Positions 36,212-46,793 are shown, numbered from the stretch's first letter. The stretch is DNA of 64,000 nucleotides from Cellulophaga sp. Hel_I_12 (GCF_000799565.1 NZ_JUHB01000001.1:744001-808000), one strand, 5' to 3'. Notes: generated from the sequence alone by a model not told the origin. Translations and numbers: made by a program.

Positions 36212-36538
36212 ATGAATTGGTTTTTACTCATTATTGCAGGACTGTTTGAAGTTGGTTTTGCCTCATGCCTAGGCAAAGCAAAAGAATCAACAGGGGCTAC
36301 TGCAAGCTATTGGTATTTTGGCTTTCTTGTATGTTTAGTTATAAGTATGTTGCTCCTTGTGAAAGTCTCCCGAGACCTACCCATAGGAACCGCTTATGCT
36401 GTTTGGACAGGTATTGGTGCGGTTGGCACTGTTTTAATGGGCATATTTGTTTTTAAAGAACCCGCAGATTTCTGGCGATTATTTTTTTTAACCACTTTAA
36501 TAGCATCTATTGTAGGACTTAAATTGAGCGCTAATTAG
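36212..36538 (+). CDS. SMR-family small multidrug/guanidinium exporter (Gdx/SugE-like)
   Basis: A 108-residue, four-helix SMR protein. The proton- and substrate-binding Glu is in LLIIAGLFEVGFASC; the signature TAYAVWTGIGAVGTVL points to the Gdx (SugE) subtype that exports guanidinium. No guanidine riboswitch is seen ahead of it; the gene starts 11 bases after the glycosidase stop codon, so it is probably transcribed with that gene. Its stop codon overlaps that of the convergent desaturase gene by eight bases. Confidence 0.9.
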   Translation: MNWFLLIIAGLFEVGFASCLGKAKESTGATASYWYFGFLVCLVISMLLLVKVSRDLPIGTAYAVWTGIGAVGTVLMGIFVFKEPADFWRLFFLTTLIASIVGLKLSAN

Positions 36539-37490
36539 GCCTGCTATACGCCATTTCAGGATTCATTGATTTTTGCTCTTTAAACATTCTTTGCTGTTGC
36601 TTTACAGTCATAGTACTGCCGTCATGACTCCAGCCAGGAGGACCAAATATGTACATTAATTTATGTGACAGTTTGGGTGATTTTTTTAAGTCATTCCAAA
36701 TATCCTTAAACTCGTGGGTTAAAATAACAATAGGGTTATTAGAGTTAGGCGCATGGATCACCCCGTACTTTACATCAATACCATCATCGAGTGGCAACCA
36801 GGTTCCAAACATTCTATCGAAAATATTTAAAAATCCACCGTGATTTTTATCTAAATATTCTACATTCTGCGCATGATGCACCTGATGCATGGTATGGGTA
36901 TTCATAAATTTCTCAAAAATACCCAATTTTGGAAGTAAAACCGTATGTAATTGAAATTGCCATAGAGCCTCAATACCTAAACAAAATACCACCATTTCTG
37001 GCGGAAAACCAATCGCGGGCAGCCACATGTAGAATAAAGGCTTATACAAAAGTGTAAACCAACCATTGCGAACAGCTGTTCCTAAATTAAAATTATCAGA
37101 AGAATGGTGTACAATATGCGCCGCCCATAAAATTCTAATTTCATGGTTAGCCCTATGGAACCAATAATAGGTGAAGTCGTCTGCTAATTGACAGAGAACC
37201 CAAATATACCAAGCATACCCAAAAGAGGCATAGCCTAAAATATTCATTCGAACTCCAGCAACTTCAGGGTTAAAAAGCTCATATACAAGGGTAAAAATAA
37301 AAATGGCCGAAACCACTTTTAACAAAGCAGCAAGTATGGCTGAGCCAACACCCATAAAACCACTTGCAAATAAATCTTTCCAGTCGTATAAATCATGATG
37401 CTCCTCGTGTGTTTTACTGTACGTTAATTCTAATAAAATAAAAATAATAAAACAAGGCGCACCGTAAACAAGGGGGTTTGTTAAATCCAT
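36531..37490 (-). CDS. Sterol-desaturase/fatty-acid-hydroxylase family membrane protein
   Basis: A 319-residue membrane di-iron enzyme family member with several membrane helices (about 8-22, 40-75, 95-120, 150-175). His clusters typical of the family are FHRANHE, HIVHHSSDNFN and HQVHHAQN. Related enzymes hydroxylate or desaturate lipids with oxygen. The substrate is unknown. It lies after mscL on the same strand. Confidence 0.9.
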   Translation of the reverse strand: MDLTNPLVYGAPCFIIFILLELTYSKTHEEHHDLYDWKDLFASGFMGVGSAILAALLKVVSAIFIFTLVYELFNPEVAGVRMNILGYASFGYAWYIWVLCQLADDFTYYWFHRANHEIRILWAAHIVHHSSDNFNLGTAVRNGWFTLLYKPLFYMWLPAIGFPPEMVVFCLGIEALWQFQLHTVLLPKLGIFEKFMNTHTMHQVHHAQNVEYLDKNHGGFLNIFDRMFGTWLPLDDGIDVKYGVIHAPNSNNPIVILTHEFKDIWNDLKKSPKLSHKLMYIFGPPGWSHDGSTMTVKQQQRMFKEQKSMNPEMAYSRPN

Positions 37491-37559
37491 AGAAATTCAA
37501 TTTTTTTTCTAAAAATACTACTATTCACTTTAAAATAACAGTTTGTTTAATCTTTTAAA

Positions 37560-37991
37560 TTATTTTCTAGTTTCTCTTAGTAATTTATTTTGCTCTTCCA
37601 GAAGTTTTTCCATGTTCGATAACAGCTGAATATCTTTAGGTGTTTCAACCGTAGTGTTTTTAGGATCTTCAGATTTTGATTTAAACCTATTGAAAAATTT
37701 AACAACTACAAAAATGGTTAGAGCAACTATAAAAAAATCAATAACAACCTCTATCATTTCTCCATAACCAATAGCTACTTCTTCACTAGCCTCTGTAGCC
37801 GCTCGTAATACATACTTTTTGGCCTGAAGATTTACATCGTCTGTAAATAAAGACAAGGGTGGCATAATAATTTTTTTTACCAAAACATTGACCACACTGT
37901 TAAATGCGGTTCCAATGATGATACCAATAGCCATATCCATTAAATTTCCCTTTATGGCAAAACTTTTAAACTCTCTAAAAAAACTTTTCAC
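37560..37991 (-). CDS. mscL: Large-conductance mechanosensitive channel
   Basis: MscL (143 residues), an emergency osmotic release valve in the inner membrane. It starts with the amphipathic FFREFKSFAIKGNLMDMAIG, has two membrane helices (about 15-45 and 82-105) and a C-terminal helix bundle ending NMEKLLEEQNKLLRETRK. Length is standard. It starts 12 bases after parC and is probably in the same transcript. Confidence 0.95.
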   Translation of the reverse strand: MKSFFREFKSFAIKGNLMDMAIGIIIGTAFNSVVNVLVKKIIMPPLSLFTDDVNLQAKKYVLRAATEASEEVAIGYGEMIEVVIDFFIVALTIFVVVKFFNRFKSKSEDPKNTTVETPKDIQLLSNMEKLLEEQNKLLRETRK

Positions 37992-38003
37992 ATTAAGCTA
38001 TTT

Positions 38004-40688
38004 TTAAAATAAGGTAGGTTGACTGTCATCATCATTTGGTTTTTTCTTTTTCGGAGCCTCCACATCATCAGCCGGTGCATTTTTGTCTGTACTTTTTTCT
38101 TCAGAAATAGCCTCCTCATCCACAACCTCAATATCGTTAGTTTCTACCACTTCTTCTTCAACATAGGCCAAAGGCGCTAAAGCATTCAAGTTCTTGATCT
38201 TATCTGTAGTCAATTGATTTCCTAAAGCTTTAATTCCTTTAATCGCTATAAAGTCTTCAATATCAATAGTCTGATTTGGTTTTACATCTTTTCCTTTTTG
38301 CTTCACAAACTCTAATTCTATAACAGGTCTCCAATCCGTAGAAACCAACTCTAAAACCGATTTGGGGTGTTCAGAAATAAACAAATCCTCCCTATTTTCC
38401 GATTCAATTAAAAAGCGTTTTACATAATACCGCTCTTTTTCTCCATCGTAATAAATGGCCGATATAGGCTTATTGGGATTCCATTTTTCTAAGACAATCA
38501 TATCTTCATCAAAATGGGCCGTTAGTTCTGGTAAAATTGTTTTTGCAATTCCTTTTTGCGTTACAATCAGCAATAAATCTTCGCCTTTAAATTCACCCAA
38601 CAATTCTCCTCTGCCGTCCACATTTAATCTGCGTACTACTTCATCGAACCAAATTTTTCTAGGTTTTAAGGTAGAAACACCCTTTTCTTTTAGCTCTATG
38701 CGCTTCACCGCATATTTTGTAACAATATTACCCTTTGATGCCCTCCCTTTGATTAAGACATCTGAAAAATCAAGATCCCATTTCAACTTCTTGATACTTC
38801 CAGCTTGGCGCAAAAGTACCGTAACAACTTCTGCTTCTCCATTTGGATTTTCAGAAAAATAAAGCACATCCGAATTCGGATTTCCGTTGGTCAAATCGTA
38901 GATTTTATCCCTAGTAATGCTTGTTACGTTAAACCGTTTAATATAACTGGGGCCGTTTTTGCCATCTTTATACACCATGTTGTAGATGGTTCTTTTGTCT
39001 TTTTTCTTAAAGACAGCCACATGAATAATGTTTTTCCCGACAAACGTTTTAGCATCTACTTTAGTGACCATCATTTCACCACTTTTAGTCATGATAATAA
39101 TATCATCGATATCACTACAATCATCTACATATTCATCACGCTTTAATGAAGTTCCCACAAAACCTTCCTCCCTATTCACATAAAGTTTCGTGTTACGAAT
39201 CACTACTTTCGTAGCTTCAATATCATCAAATACGCGAATCTCAGATTTACGCTCGCGACCTTTACCGTATTTTGTTTTTAAATCTTTAAAATAGGCAATT
39301 GCAAAGTCTACTAAATTCGCTAAGTCGTGCTTTACTTGGGCTATTCTTTCTTCAAGACTATCAATAAGTTGCTGCGCTTTGTCAATATCAAATTTCGAAA
39401 TGCGTTTAATCCTAATTTCGGTTAATCGAACAATATCATCTTCGGTAACCACACGCTTTAGATGCTTGGTGAAGGGAGTCAAGCCTTTGTCAATGGCCTG
39501 AATAACACCTTCCCATGTTTCTTCTTCTTCAATATCACGATAGATACGTTTTTCAATAAAAATGCGCTCTAAGGAAGAAAAGTGCCATTGTTCTTCCAAT
39601 TCACTTAATTGCACTTCTAGCTCTCGCTTTAGCAACTCTACAGTGTAATCTGTAGAACGCTGTAACATTTCGGTTACACCAATAAAAAGTGGTTTGTTAT
39701 CTTCTATAATACATCCTAGAGGTGAAATTGAAGATTCACAAGCTGTAAAAGCATACAAGGCATCTATGGTTTTATCAGGCGACAATCCGGAAGGTAAATG
39801 AATTAAAATTTCTACATCTGCGGCGGTATTATCTTCTATTTTTTTAACCTTTATTTTTCCCTTATCATTCGCTTTTAGGATAGAATCTATTAAAGTAGAG
39901 GTATTAGTGCCATAAGGTATTTCATTAATAACCAGTGTATTCTTGTCTAATTGAGATATTTTGGCACGAACTCTTATTTTCCCTCCTCTAAGTCCATCAT
40001 TATATCCAGAAATATCTATAATTCCCGCCGTTGGAAAATCGGGGTAAATGGTGAATTTCTGTCCTTTTAAATATTTAACAGACGAATCTATAAGCTCTAT
40101 AAAGTTATGTGGAAGTACTTTGGTAGAAAGCCCCACGGCAATTCCTTCTGCACCTTGGGCTAATAATAATGGAAATTTAACGGGTAAATTTACTGGTTCT
40201 TTTTTACGACCATCATAAGAAGATTGCCATTCGGTTATTTTAGGGCTAAAAACAACCTCTAAACCAAATTTAGACAATCGAGCCTCAATATAACGGGATG
40301 CTGCTGCGCCATCACCTGTTAAAATGTTACCCCAGTTCCCCTGAGTGTCGATTAATAAATCTTTTTGACCTATCTGTACCATGGCATCGGCAATACTAGC
40401 ATCACCGTGGGGGTGATACTGCATGGTATGGCCTACGACATTGGCTACTTTGTTGTACCGACCATCATCAAGTTCCTTGAGCGAGTGCATAATTCTGCGC
40501 TGCACCGGCTTAAAGCCATCTTCAATAGCAGGTACAGCACGCTCTAAGATGACGTAAGAGGCGTAATCTAAAAACCAATCTTTGTACATACCCGTTACTT
40601 TCGTAAGGGAATCTTGTGTTGTATCTTGAGATTCTAAAGGTTCTTGTTCGTTTGTATTTTCTTCGTTCAGCGCTTCGTTCTCTTCCAT
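38004..40688 (-). CDS. parC: DNA topoisomerase IV subunit A
   Basis: An 894-residue type IIA topoisomerase A subunit. The breakage-reunion domain shows VIEDGFKPVQRRIMH-like sequence (here AIEDGFKPVQRRIMH), HPHGDASIADAMV and the catalytic Tyr in AAASRYIEAR. A long coiled-coil (about 370-480) and a beta-pinwheel C-terminal domain follow. The last 60 residues are acidic and low complexity (EEAISEEKSTDKNAPADD). It is paired with parE 31 bases upstream. Against gyrase: partner and organisation fit ParC/ParE of Flavobacteriaceae. Confidence 0.93.
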   Translation of the reverse strand: MEENEALNEENTNEQEPLESQDTTQDSLTKVTGMYKDWFLDYASYVILERAVPAIEDGFKPVQRRIMHSLKELDDGRYNKVANVVGHTMQYHPHGDASIADAMVQIGQKDLLIDTQGNWGNILTGDGAAASRYIEARLSKFGLEVVFSPKITEWQSSYDGRKKEPVNLPVKFPLLLAQGAEGIAVGLSTKVLPHNFIELIDSSVKYLKGQKFTIYPDFPTAGIIDISGYNDGLRGGKIRVRAKISQLDKNTLVINEIPYGTNTSTLIDSILKANDKGKIKVKKIEDNTAADVEILIHLPSGLSPDKTIDALYAFTACESSISPLGCIIEDNKPLFIGVTEMLQRSTDYTVELLKRELEVQLSELEEQWHFSSLERIFIEKRIYRDIEEEETWEGVIQAIDKGLTPFTKHLKRVVTEDDIVRLTEIRIKRISKFDIDKAQQLIDSLEERIAQVKHDLANLVDFAIAYFKDLKTKYGKGRERKSEIRVFDDIEATKVVIRNTKLYVNREEGFVGTSLKRDEYVDDCSDIDDIIIMTKSGEMMVTKVDAKTFVGKNIIHVAVFKKKDKRTIYNMVYKDGKNGPSYIKRFNVTSITRDKIYDLTNGNPNSDVLYFSENPNGEAEVVTVLLRQAGSIKKLKWDLDFSDVLIKGRASKGNIVTKYAVKRIELKEKGVSTLKPRKIWFDEVVRRLNVDGRGELLGEFKGEDLLLIVTQKGIAKTILPELTAHFDEDMIVLEKWNPNKPISAIYYDGEKERYYVKRFLIESENREDLFISEHPKSVLELVSTDWRPVIELEFVKQKGKDVKPNQTIDIEDFIAIKGIKALGNQLTTDKIKNLNALAPLAYVEEEVVETNDIEVVDEEAISEEKSTDKNAPADDVEAPKKKKPNDDDSQPTLF

Positions 40689-40719
40689 CTAGAAAGATTC
40701 GTATTACAATGGTTTATAA

Positions 40720-42576
40720 TTAGTTAGATTCTATAATATCTAGCTCTACTTTAAGGTTTTCGATAATAAATTTCTGACGATCAGGGGTATTTTTACCCAT
40801 ATAAAACTCTAATAAATTTTCGATAGACATATTTTTATCCAACATTACGGGTTCCAAACGAATGTCTTCGCCAATAAAATGCTGGAACTCATCTGGAGAA
40901 ATCTCCCCTAACCCTTTAAAACGAGTTATTTCTGGCTTTCCAGACAAGGCTTCCATCGCTGCTTGTTTCTCTTCTGGGCTATAACAATAAAAAGTCTGTT
41001 TTTTATTCCGGACCCTGAATAATGGGGTTTGTAAAATATACAAATGATTCTCTTTAATTAATTCGGGAAAAAATTGTAAGAAAAACGTAATCAATAACAA
41101 GCGAATATGCATACCATCGACATCGGCATCGGTAGCAATTACAATTTTGTTATAGCGTAAATCTTCCATAGAATCTTCTATGTTTAGAGCGGCTTGCAAC
41201 AAGTTAAACTCTTCGTTCTCGTAGACAATTTTTTTACTCATGCCATAAGAGTTTAAAGGCTTACCTCTAAGGCTAAAAACAGCCTGTGTATTTACATCAC
41301 GTGATTTGGTAATAGATCCCGAGGCTGAATCTCCCTCGGTTATAAATAGGGTACTTTCCAAATACCTAGGATTTTTTATATCCGCCAAATGTACACGACA
41401 ATCTCTAAGTTTTTTATTGTGTAAGTTCGATTTTTTAGCTCTGTCTCTTGCCAATTTCCGAATCCCAGAGAGTTCTTTACGCTCTTTTTCCGCCTGCATA
41501 ATTTTTTGTTGCAATTTTTCTGCAGTATCGGGGTTCTTGTGTAAGTAATTGTCAAGTTTGGTGCCAATAAAATCATTGATATACGTACGAACCGTTGGGA
41601 AATTTCCGCCCATATCGGTTGATCCTAATTTTGTTTTCGTCTGGCTTTCAAAAACAGGTTCGGTTACTTTAATGGCTATCGCCGATATAATAGACTTCCG
41701 AATGTCGGAAGAGTCATAATTTTTACCGTAGAAATCACGAATAGTTTTAGCAATAGCTTCTCGAAAAGCCGCTTGGTGCGTTCCTCCTTGGGTTGTATTT
41801 TGTCCATTAACAAAAGAGTGGTATTCTTCGCTGTATTGTGTTTTACTATGAGTAATAGCTACTTCGATATCTTCCCCTTTTAAGTGAATGACTGGGTATA
41901 ACATATCGTCTATGTTATTATTATCCTCAAGAAGATCTTTAAGTCCGTTTTCTGAAGTAAATTTTTCACCGTTAAAAACTATGGTTAATCCAATGTTTAG
42001 ATATACATAATTTTTAAGCATCCGCTCTATATATTCATTGCGGTACTTATATTTTTTAAAAATTATTTCATCCGGAATAAAAGACACCTTGGTACCTTTT
42101 CGTTTGGTCGATTCTTCGGGTCCTATTTCCTCCACTAAATTTCCCTGATGAAATTCAGCGGTCTTTAATTTATTCTCTCTTGCCGATTCTACCTTAAAAA
42201 AAGTAGACAAGGCGTTTACAGCTTTGGTTCCTACGCCATTTAATCCGACCGACTTTTTAAAGGCTTTTGAATCGTACTTACCACCTGTATTCATTTTAGA
42301 AACCACATCAACCACTTTCCCTAACGGAATTCCACGACCATAATCGCGAACGGTGACCAAATTATCTTTAATACTGATGTCTATCGTTTTCCCCGAACCC
42401 ATCACAAATTCGTCGATACAGTTATCAATTACCTCTTTTAAGAGAATATAAATACCGTCATCTGCCGACGAACCGTCGCCAAGCTTACCAATGTACATTC
42501 CGGGACGCAGACGAATGTGCTCTTTCCAATCTAATGAGCGGATATTATCTTCGTTGTATTGCGTATTTTCTGACAT
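40720..42576 (-). CDS. parE: DNA topoisomerase IV subunit B
   Basis: A 618-residue ATPase subunit. The GHKL ATP-binding residues are in [10 protein letters not shown] and DYGRGIP; the transducer domain follows. The Toprim domain has TEGDSASGS and [10 protein letters not shown], which bind Mg. The frame is open to 42642, but the ATG at 42576 ([20 protein letters not shown]) is the usual start. It is the first gene of the parE-parC-mscL run. Confidence 0.94.
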   Translation of the reverse strand: MSENTQYNEDNIRSLDWKEHIRLRPGMYIGKLGDGSSADDGIYILLKEVIDNCIDEFVMGSGKTIDISIKDNLVTVRDYGRGIPLGKVVDVVSKMNTGGKYDSKAFKKSVGLNGVGTKAVNALSTFFKVESARENKLKTAEFHQGNLVEEIGPEESTKRKGTKVSFIPDEIIFKKYKYRNEYIERMLKNYVYLNIGLTIVFNGEKFTSENGLKDLLEDNNNIDDMLYPVIHLKGEDIEVAITHSKTQYSEEYHSFVNGQNTTQGGTHQAAFREAIAKTIRDFYGKNYDSSDIRKSIISAIAIKVTEPVFESQTKTKLGSTDMGGNFPTVRTYINDFIGTKLDNYLHKNPDTAEKLQQKIMQAEKERKELSGIRKLARDRAKKSNLHNKKLRDCRVHLADIKNPRYLESTLFITEGDSASGSITKSRDVNTQAVFSLRGKPLNSYGMSKKIVYENEEFNLLQAALNIEDSMEDLRYNKIVIATDADVDGMHIRLLLITFFLQFFPELIKENHLYILQTPLFRVRNKKQTFYCYSPEEKQAAMEALSGKPEITRFKGLGEISPDEFQHFIGEDIRLEPVMLDKNMSIENLLEFYMGKNTPDRQKFIIENLKVELDIIESN

Positions 42577-42795
42577 ATGTGGAGTTTCTTCGAAAGAGTC
42601 GCTAATATAGCAAGTGTAGCCGAAAGATAAAACTACAGCCACCGAAAGTAATCAACAATAAATAAAAGCCTTTTGTTGATAGTTCATCATCGTAAAAAAA
42701 AAGAATAAATTTTTTTTCTAAAAAATATATGATTTTAAGCATTTTTTAGCCGTATTAAAAATCTTAACTTAGGGGTTCATTTAAATAAACTTTAT

Positions 42796-43689
42796 ATGGA
42801 GTTTGTAGATTACTATCAAATTTTAGGGCTAGACAAAAAGGCAAAAGCTGCTGAAATCAAAAATGCCTATCGAAAAATGGCTCGTAAATACCACCCAGAT
42901 TTAAACCCCAATGACGAAAAAGCCAAAGAAAGGTTTCAGCAAATTAATGAAGCTAATGAAGTATTGAGCGATCCTGAAAAACGTAAAAAATACGATAAGT
43001 TCGGAAAAGACTGGCAACATGCCGATGTCTTTGAAAATGCTGAGAGGCAGCAACGATCACGTCAAAACCAACCCAACTATGGGTCTCAGGGATCAAATGA
43101 ACGTGATTTTTCTGATTTTTTTGAATCTATGTTTGGCGGGCAACAATCTAGAACTGGTGGTCAACGAACTACTCAGTTTAAAGGGCAAGACTTTAATGCC
43201 ACTTTGAGTTTAAATTTTAAGGATATTTTAAAAACCCAAAAGCAAGTCATTGATCTTGGCTCAAAAAAAATTAGGATTACGATCCCTGCTGGGGTTGAAA
43301 ACGGTCAAACCATAAAAATTAAAGGGCAAGGAGGCGAAGGACTTCAAGGAGGTCCCAAGGGTGATTTATACCTTACTTTTAAGGTAAGTGAAGACCCCAT
43401 TTATAAACGCTTAGGGAGCGATTTGTATAAAACGGAGGAAATTAGCTTATACGATGCTATTTTAGGGAAAGAAGTGGTGTTTGAAACCATCAATGGAAAA
43501 ATAAAAGTGACTATTAGCCCAGAAACTCAAAGCGATAAGAAGATAAAAATTAAAGGAAAGGGACTTCCCGTTTATAAAAAAGAGGGCGTTTTTGGTGATT
43601 TATACATCACTCTAAAAATTAAAAATCCAGAAAATTTATCGGAAGAAGAGAAAAAACTATTTGTTGAACTTTCTAAATTGAGAAACTAA
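42796..43689 (+). CDS. cbpA: CbpA-like DnaJ co-chaperone
   Basis: A 297-residue J-domain protein. The J domain (1-70) has the HPD motif in [10 protein letters not shown] Gly/Gln/Ser-rich linker (about 75-125) follows, then two DnaJ C-terminal beta domains. The Cys-rich zinc-finger domain of true DnaJ is absent, which defines the CbpA class. It stimulates DnaK. The stop codon overlaps the start of cbpM by one base (TAATG), so the two are translationally coupled. Confidence 0.93.
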   Translation: MEFVDYYQILGLDKKAKAAEIKNAYRKMARKYHPDLNPNDEKAKERFQQINEANEVLSDPEKRKKYDKFGKDWQHADVFENAERQQRSRQNQPNYGSQGSNERDFSDFFESMFGGQQSRTGGQRTTQFKGQDFNATLSLNFKDILKTQKQVIDLGSKKIRITIPAGVENGQTIKIKGQGGEGLQGGPKGDLYLTFKVSEDPIYKRLGSDLYKTEEISLYDAILGKEVVFETINGKIKVTISPETQSDKKIKIKGKGLPVYKKEGVFGDLYITLKIKNPENLSEEEKKLFVELSKLRN

Positions 43690-43985
43690 TGACTACTGAA
43701 AATTATATTTTAGTGCAGTTATATTGCACTCAAACAAAAATAGAACATAGTTTTATTGCCAATCTAAACGAGTATGGCTTTATCAGCTTAACAACGATTG
43801 ATAATGAAAGCTATATTTTAGAGGAAGAAATCACCGAAGTAGAACGAATTCGCCGCTTACATTACGATTTAGGTATTAATTTAGAAGGCATTGATGCCCT
43901 GAACAATTTAATGCAGAAAATTGCTGATTTAGAAAAGGAGAATAGGGTTTTGAAACAAAAGTTATTGTTGTTTGAAGGTGATTAG
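43689..43985 (+). CDS. cbpM: CbpM-like chaperone modulator
   Basis: A 98-residue MerR-helix-like protein of the CbpM family, which binds the J domain of CbpA and inhibits it. Typical segments are IEHSFIANLNEYGFI and VERIRRLHYDLGINLEGIDALNN, with a C-terminal coiled coil (ADLEKENRVLKQKLLLF). Placement directly after cbpA supports the call. Confidence 0.9.
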   Translation: MTTENYILVQLYCTQTKIEHSFIANLNEYGFISLTTIDNESYILEEEITEVERIRRLHYDLGINLEGIDALNNLMQKIADLEKENRVLKQKLLLFEGD

Positions 43986-44085
43986 TGTGACAATTTGAAA
44001 ATATGTTCCTTTAAAAATAAGGTTTGCTGAGCCAATAGGAAGTCATAATGCACTAATTTGAAGGAGAAAATCTAAATATCTCAAC

Positions 44086-44994
44086 TTAATTCAAAGTCTT
44101 TTTCCCTTTTAAAGAAACTAAGGTAACCCCTAATATCACGATACACATGCCCAGAACTTGAAGTGAGGTAATCCGTTCATCTAAAAAGATAAATGCCAAG
44201 ATAATAGTGGCCACAGGTCCTAAACTTCCAAAAATAGAAAAAGTAGATGCTCCTAGTCGTTCTATGGCGGCTGATACTAAAAATGAAGGAATCAAGGTGC
44301 AAAATATAGCCATCGATAGCCCTAAGAGATAAACTTCTTAAGGGTACTGAAACAAATCATAATTTCCTTGCCATAGAAAGTGAATAGATACTGCGATTGT
44401 AGAAACGATCATGGCATAGGAAGTGAATTGTATCATTCCAAATTTGGGGATTAACCAGCCGCTTCCGACAAGATACGATGCATAGGTAACTGCGCTAAAA
44501 AAAATTAAAACACCCCCTAATAATACCTCTTCACCCTGCAGGCCAATTTCATCCCAAAAAGCAATAAAAACACCGATGTAAGTGACAAATATAGCTATGG
44601 ATTGATTCTTAGTCAATTTCTTTTTAAAGAACACCCAAGAAAGTAAGACTACAATCGTCGGGTAAATAAATAAAATAATGCGCTCCAAGCCTGCTTTTAG
44701 GTATTGCAAACCCATAAAATCGAACAAACTAGCCATATAATAGCCAATACACCCGAAGAAAATCAACCACAGCCAATCCTTTTTGGTAATGGCCTTGGGT
44801 ACAGATGGTTTTGTCCAGAAGACAATGGCTACATAAAACGGAAAAGAGAAAACCATTCTAAATAACAACAAGGTTAAATAGTCTACCTGATATTGGTACG
44901 CTAGTTTTACAATGACAGCTTTTGCGGAGAAAAGAATCACACCAAAAATAGCACAAATAACCCCAAAACTTGCTGCGGATGATTTTCTGAACAA
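44086..44994 (-). pseudogene. EamA-family transporter gene interrupted by one in-frame stop codon
   Basis: A 303-codon frame for a ten-helix EamA/DMT transporter is broken by a TAA at 44338-44340. Before it, 218 codons run to FQYP; after it, the same frame continues EVYLLGLSMAIFCTLIPSF, exactly the expected next helix. No base is missing or added: the distance is a multiple of three. The change could be one substitution (CAA or AAA to TAA). Both halves are otherwise intact, so the loss looks recent, or it could be a sequencing error. Substrate unknown. Confidence 0.85.
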
Positions 44995-45144
44995 ATTATT
45001 TATTTAATTGTTATGCGTTAGTCGTTAGTAAATAGTTTTTGAAGTAGTATTTAATTTGAAAATATGTTGATTTGAAATGATATATCAATAAAAAAATCCA
45101 ATCATCTAAATTTCTGACTATCCATAAAGCATTAAAGTTCCCCG

Positions 45145-45186
45145 CTTGTACTGAGCGTAGTCGAAGTATTGGGAGTTAGGGGGCTT
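45145..45186 (+). repeat. Dispersed repeat copy 3 joined to a truncated REP-like tail
   Basis: CTTGTACTGAGCGTAGTCGAAG (45145-45166) matches the repeats at 17521 and 27433. It is followed by GGGAGTTAGGGGGCTTCG (45171-45188), the tail of the REP-like family. The pair ends just before the ychF stop codon (45192-45194). Confidence 0.7.
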
Positions 45187-45191
45187 CGATT

Positions 45192-46286
45192 CTATACATT
45201 AAATCTAAAGTGCATTACATCGCCGTCTTTTACAATGTACTCCTTACCTTCCACGCGCATTTTACCTGCTTCTTTGACTTTGGTTTCACTTCCAAATGAA
45301 ACATAATCGTTATAAGCGATTACTTCAGCACGAATAAAACCTTTTTCAAAATCGGTATGGATGACACCCGCAGCTTGCGGCGCTGTTGCTCCTACTGGGA
45401 TGGTCCATGCACGTACTTCTTTTACACCTGCCGTAAAATACGTTTCTAGGTTTAGTAATTTATACGCACCGCGAATTAGTTTTCCAGAACCTGGCTCTGT
45501 CAACCCCAGATCTTCAAGAAACATTTTGCGTTCTTCATAGGTCTCCAATTCTGTAATATCAGCCTCAGTTCCTACCGCTAAAAAGATAACCTCAGCATTT
45601 TCGTTGGCCACATTTGCTTTTACCTTATCCACATAAGCGTTACCATTTACAGCTGATTCTTCATCAACATTACATACGTACATGACAGGCTTATCAGTAA
45701 TAAATTGTAAAGGATGCACAAACTCCTTGCGGTCTTCTTTTGTTATTTCGATGGCTCTAATGGATATCCCAGCCTCTAAGCCTTTTTTTATAGCCAATAG
45801 TACCGCTTCTTCTTTTTGCGCTTCTTTGTTGCCTGTTTTAGCTGCTCTTTTTACTTTTTCAAGCTTTTTATCTACAGTTTCTAAATCTTTCAACTGCAAT
45901 TCCATATCAATAGTTTCCTTATCGCGAATAGGATCTACAGAACCATCTACATGAATAATATTGTCATTATCAAAACAGCGCAACACATGCAAAATAGCAT
46001 CGGTTTCACGAATATTACCTAAAAACTGATTTCCTAAACCCTCGCCTTTACTAGCACCTTTTACCAAACCAGCAATATCAACAATCTCAACAGTAGCGGG
46101 TAATACGCGCTCAGGGTTTACCAATTCTTCTAGTTTTTGCAATCTAGCATCTGGAACGTTTACCACACCTATATTAGGTTCTATAGTACAAAAAGGAAAA
46201 TTTGCGCTTTGTGCTTTTGCATTTGATAAACAATTAAATAAAGTGGATTTTCCCACGTTTGGTAAGCCTACGATTCCTGCTTTCAT
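45192..46286 (-). CDS. ychF: Redox-regulated ATPase YchF (OLA1 type)
   Basis: YchF (364 residues), an Obg-like P-loop protein that prefers ATP and binds ribosomes. The G1 loop is [15 protein letters not shown]. The G3 region is [17 protein letters not shown]. The G4 variant NVDEE replaces NKxD, as known for the family. A coiled coil (about 130-170) and a C-terminal TGS domain ([15 protein letters not shown]) follow. A -7 box lies 57 bases upstream; two repeat elements abut the stop codon. Confidence 0.95.
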   Translation of the reverse strand: MKAGIVGLPNVGKSTLFNCLSNAKAQSANFPFCTIEPNIGVVNVPDARLQKLEELVNPERVLPATVEIVDIAGLVKGASKGEGLGNQFLGNIRETDAILHVLRCFDNDNIIHVDGSVDPIRDKETIDMELQLKDLETVDKKLEKVKRAAKTGNKEAQKEEAVLLAIKKGLEAGISIRAIEITKEDRKEFVHPLQFITDKPVMYVCNVDEESAVNGNAYVDKVKANVANENAEVIFLAVGTEADITELETYEERKMFLEDLGLTEPGSGKLIRGAYKLLNLETYFTAGVKEVRAWTIPVGATAPQAAGVIHTDFEKGFIRAEVIAYNDYVSFGSETKVKEAGKMRVEGKEYIVKDGDVMHFRFNV

Positions 46287-46342
46287 TACTAGCTGTTTTT
46301 TTCAGTTCCCTTATCTAAGGAAATCTTTTTTATTTGCGAGTG

Positions 46343-46350
46343 CAAATATA
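46343..46350 (-). promoter_or_regulatory. -7 promoter element upstream of ychF
   Basis: TATATTTG on the minus strand, 56 bases before the ychF ATG and downstream of the ferredoxin terminator. Confidence 0.5.
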
Positions 46351-46379
46351 GTTTTACTCTTACTAATATAAGTGGCTTT

Positions 46380-46420
46380 TAAACAAATATAATCCTGAGC
46401 CTAAGCTCAGGATTATATTT
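46380..46420 (-). terminator. Intrinsic terminator after the ferredoxin gene
   Basis: A 16-bp perfect stem (46385-46400 with 46405-46420; inner part ATCCTGAGC / GCTCAGGAT) and a 4-base loop, with T-rich sequence on the minus-strand 3' side. It lies 20 bases past the ferredoxin stop codon. T-rich sequence on the other side means it could also act in the plus direction. Confidence 0.88.
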
Positions 46421-46439
46421 TTACAGCGAATAAAAATTA

Positions 46440-46793
46440 TTATCCGTTTGGATGCATAAATTTTTGCTTTCCTGAAAGTGTTTCTTCCGATTCTACATGA
46501 CTATCATCAGGCACACAACAATCTACCGGACAAACAGCTGCACATTGAGGTTCTTCGTGAAAACCTATACATTCTGTACATTTATCTGGCGAAATATAAT
46601 AAATCTCGTCACTAATGGGTTCTTGCACGACATCAGCATCAACTTCTTTACCATTAGGTAATACAATTTTTCCTTTCAAAGAGGTGCCATCGCTATAGCG
46701 CCATTCGTCTGCGCCTTCGTATATTGCTGTATTCGGGCACTCTGGTTCACAGGCACCGCAATTAATACATTCGTCTGTTATTATAATTGCCAT
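46440..46793 (-). CDS. 4Fe-4S dicluster ferredoxin
   Basis: A 117-residue ferredoxin. The first cluster motif is [17 protein letters not shown]. The second is [22 protein letters not shown], an alternative spacing with an insertion typical of the YfhL-like/Allochromatium type. A central insert of about 40 residues holds a small beta unit. The frame is open upstream to 46847, but the ATG at 46793 ([11 protein letters not shown]) starts cleanly. It is divergent from the acyl-CoA reductase gene, sharing a symmetric promoter region. Confidence 0.93.
   Translation of the reverse strand: MAIIITDECINCGACEPECPNTAIYEGADEWRYSDGTSLKGKIVLPNGKEVDADVVQEPISDEIYYISPDKCTECIGFHEEPQCAAVCPVDCCVPDDSHVESEETLSGKQKFMHPNG

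Noticed and set aside
38004..42576. Annotation of the topoisomerase pair as gyrase
   Set aside because: Adjacent parE-parC organisation and the ParE-type start sequence fit topoisomerase IV better; a search against both families would decide.
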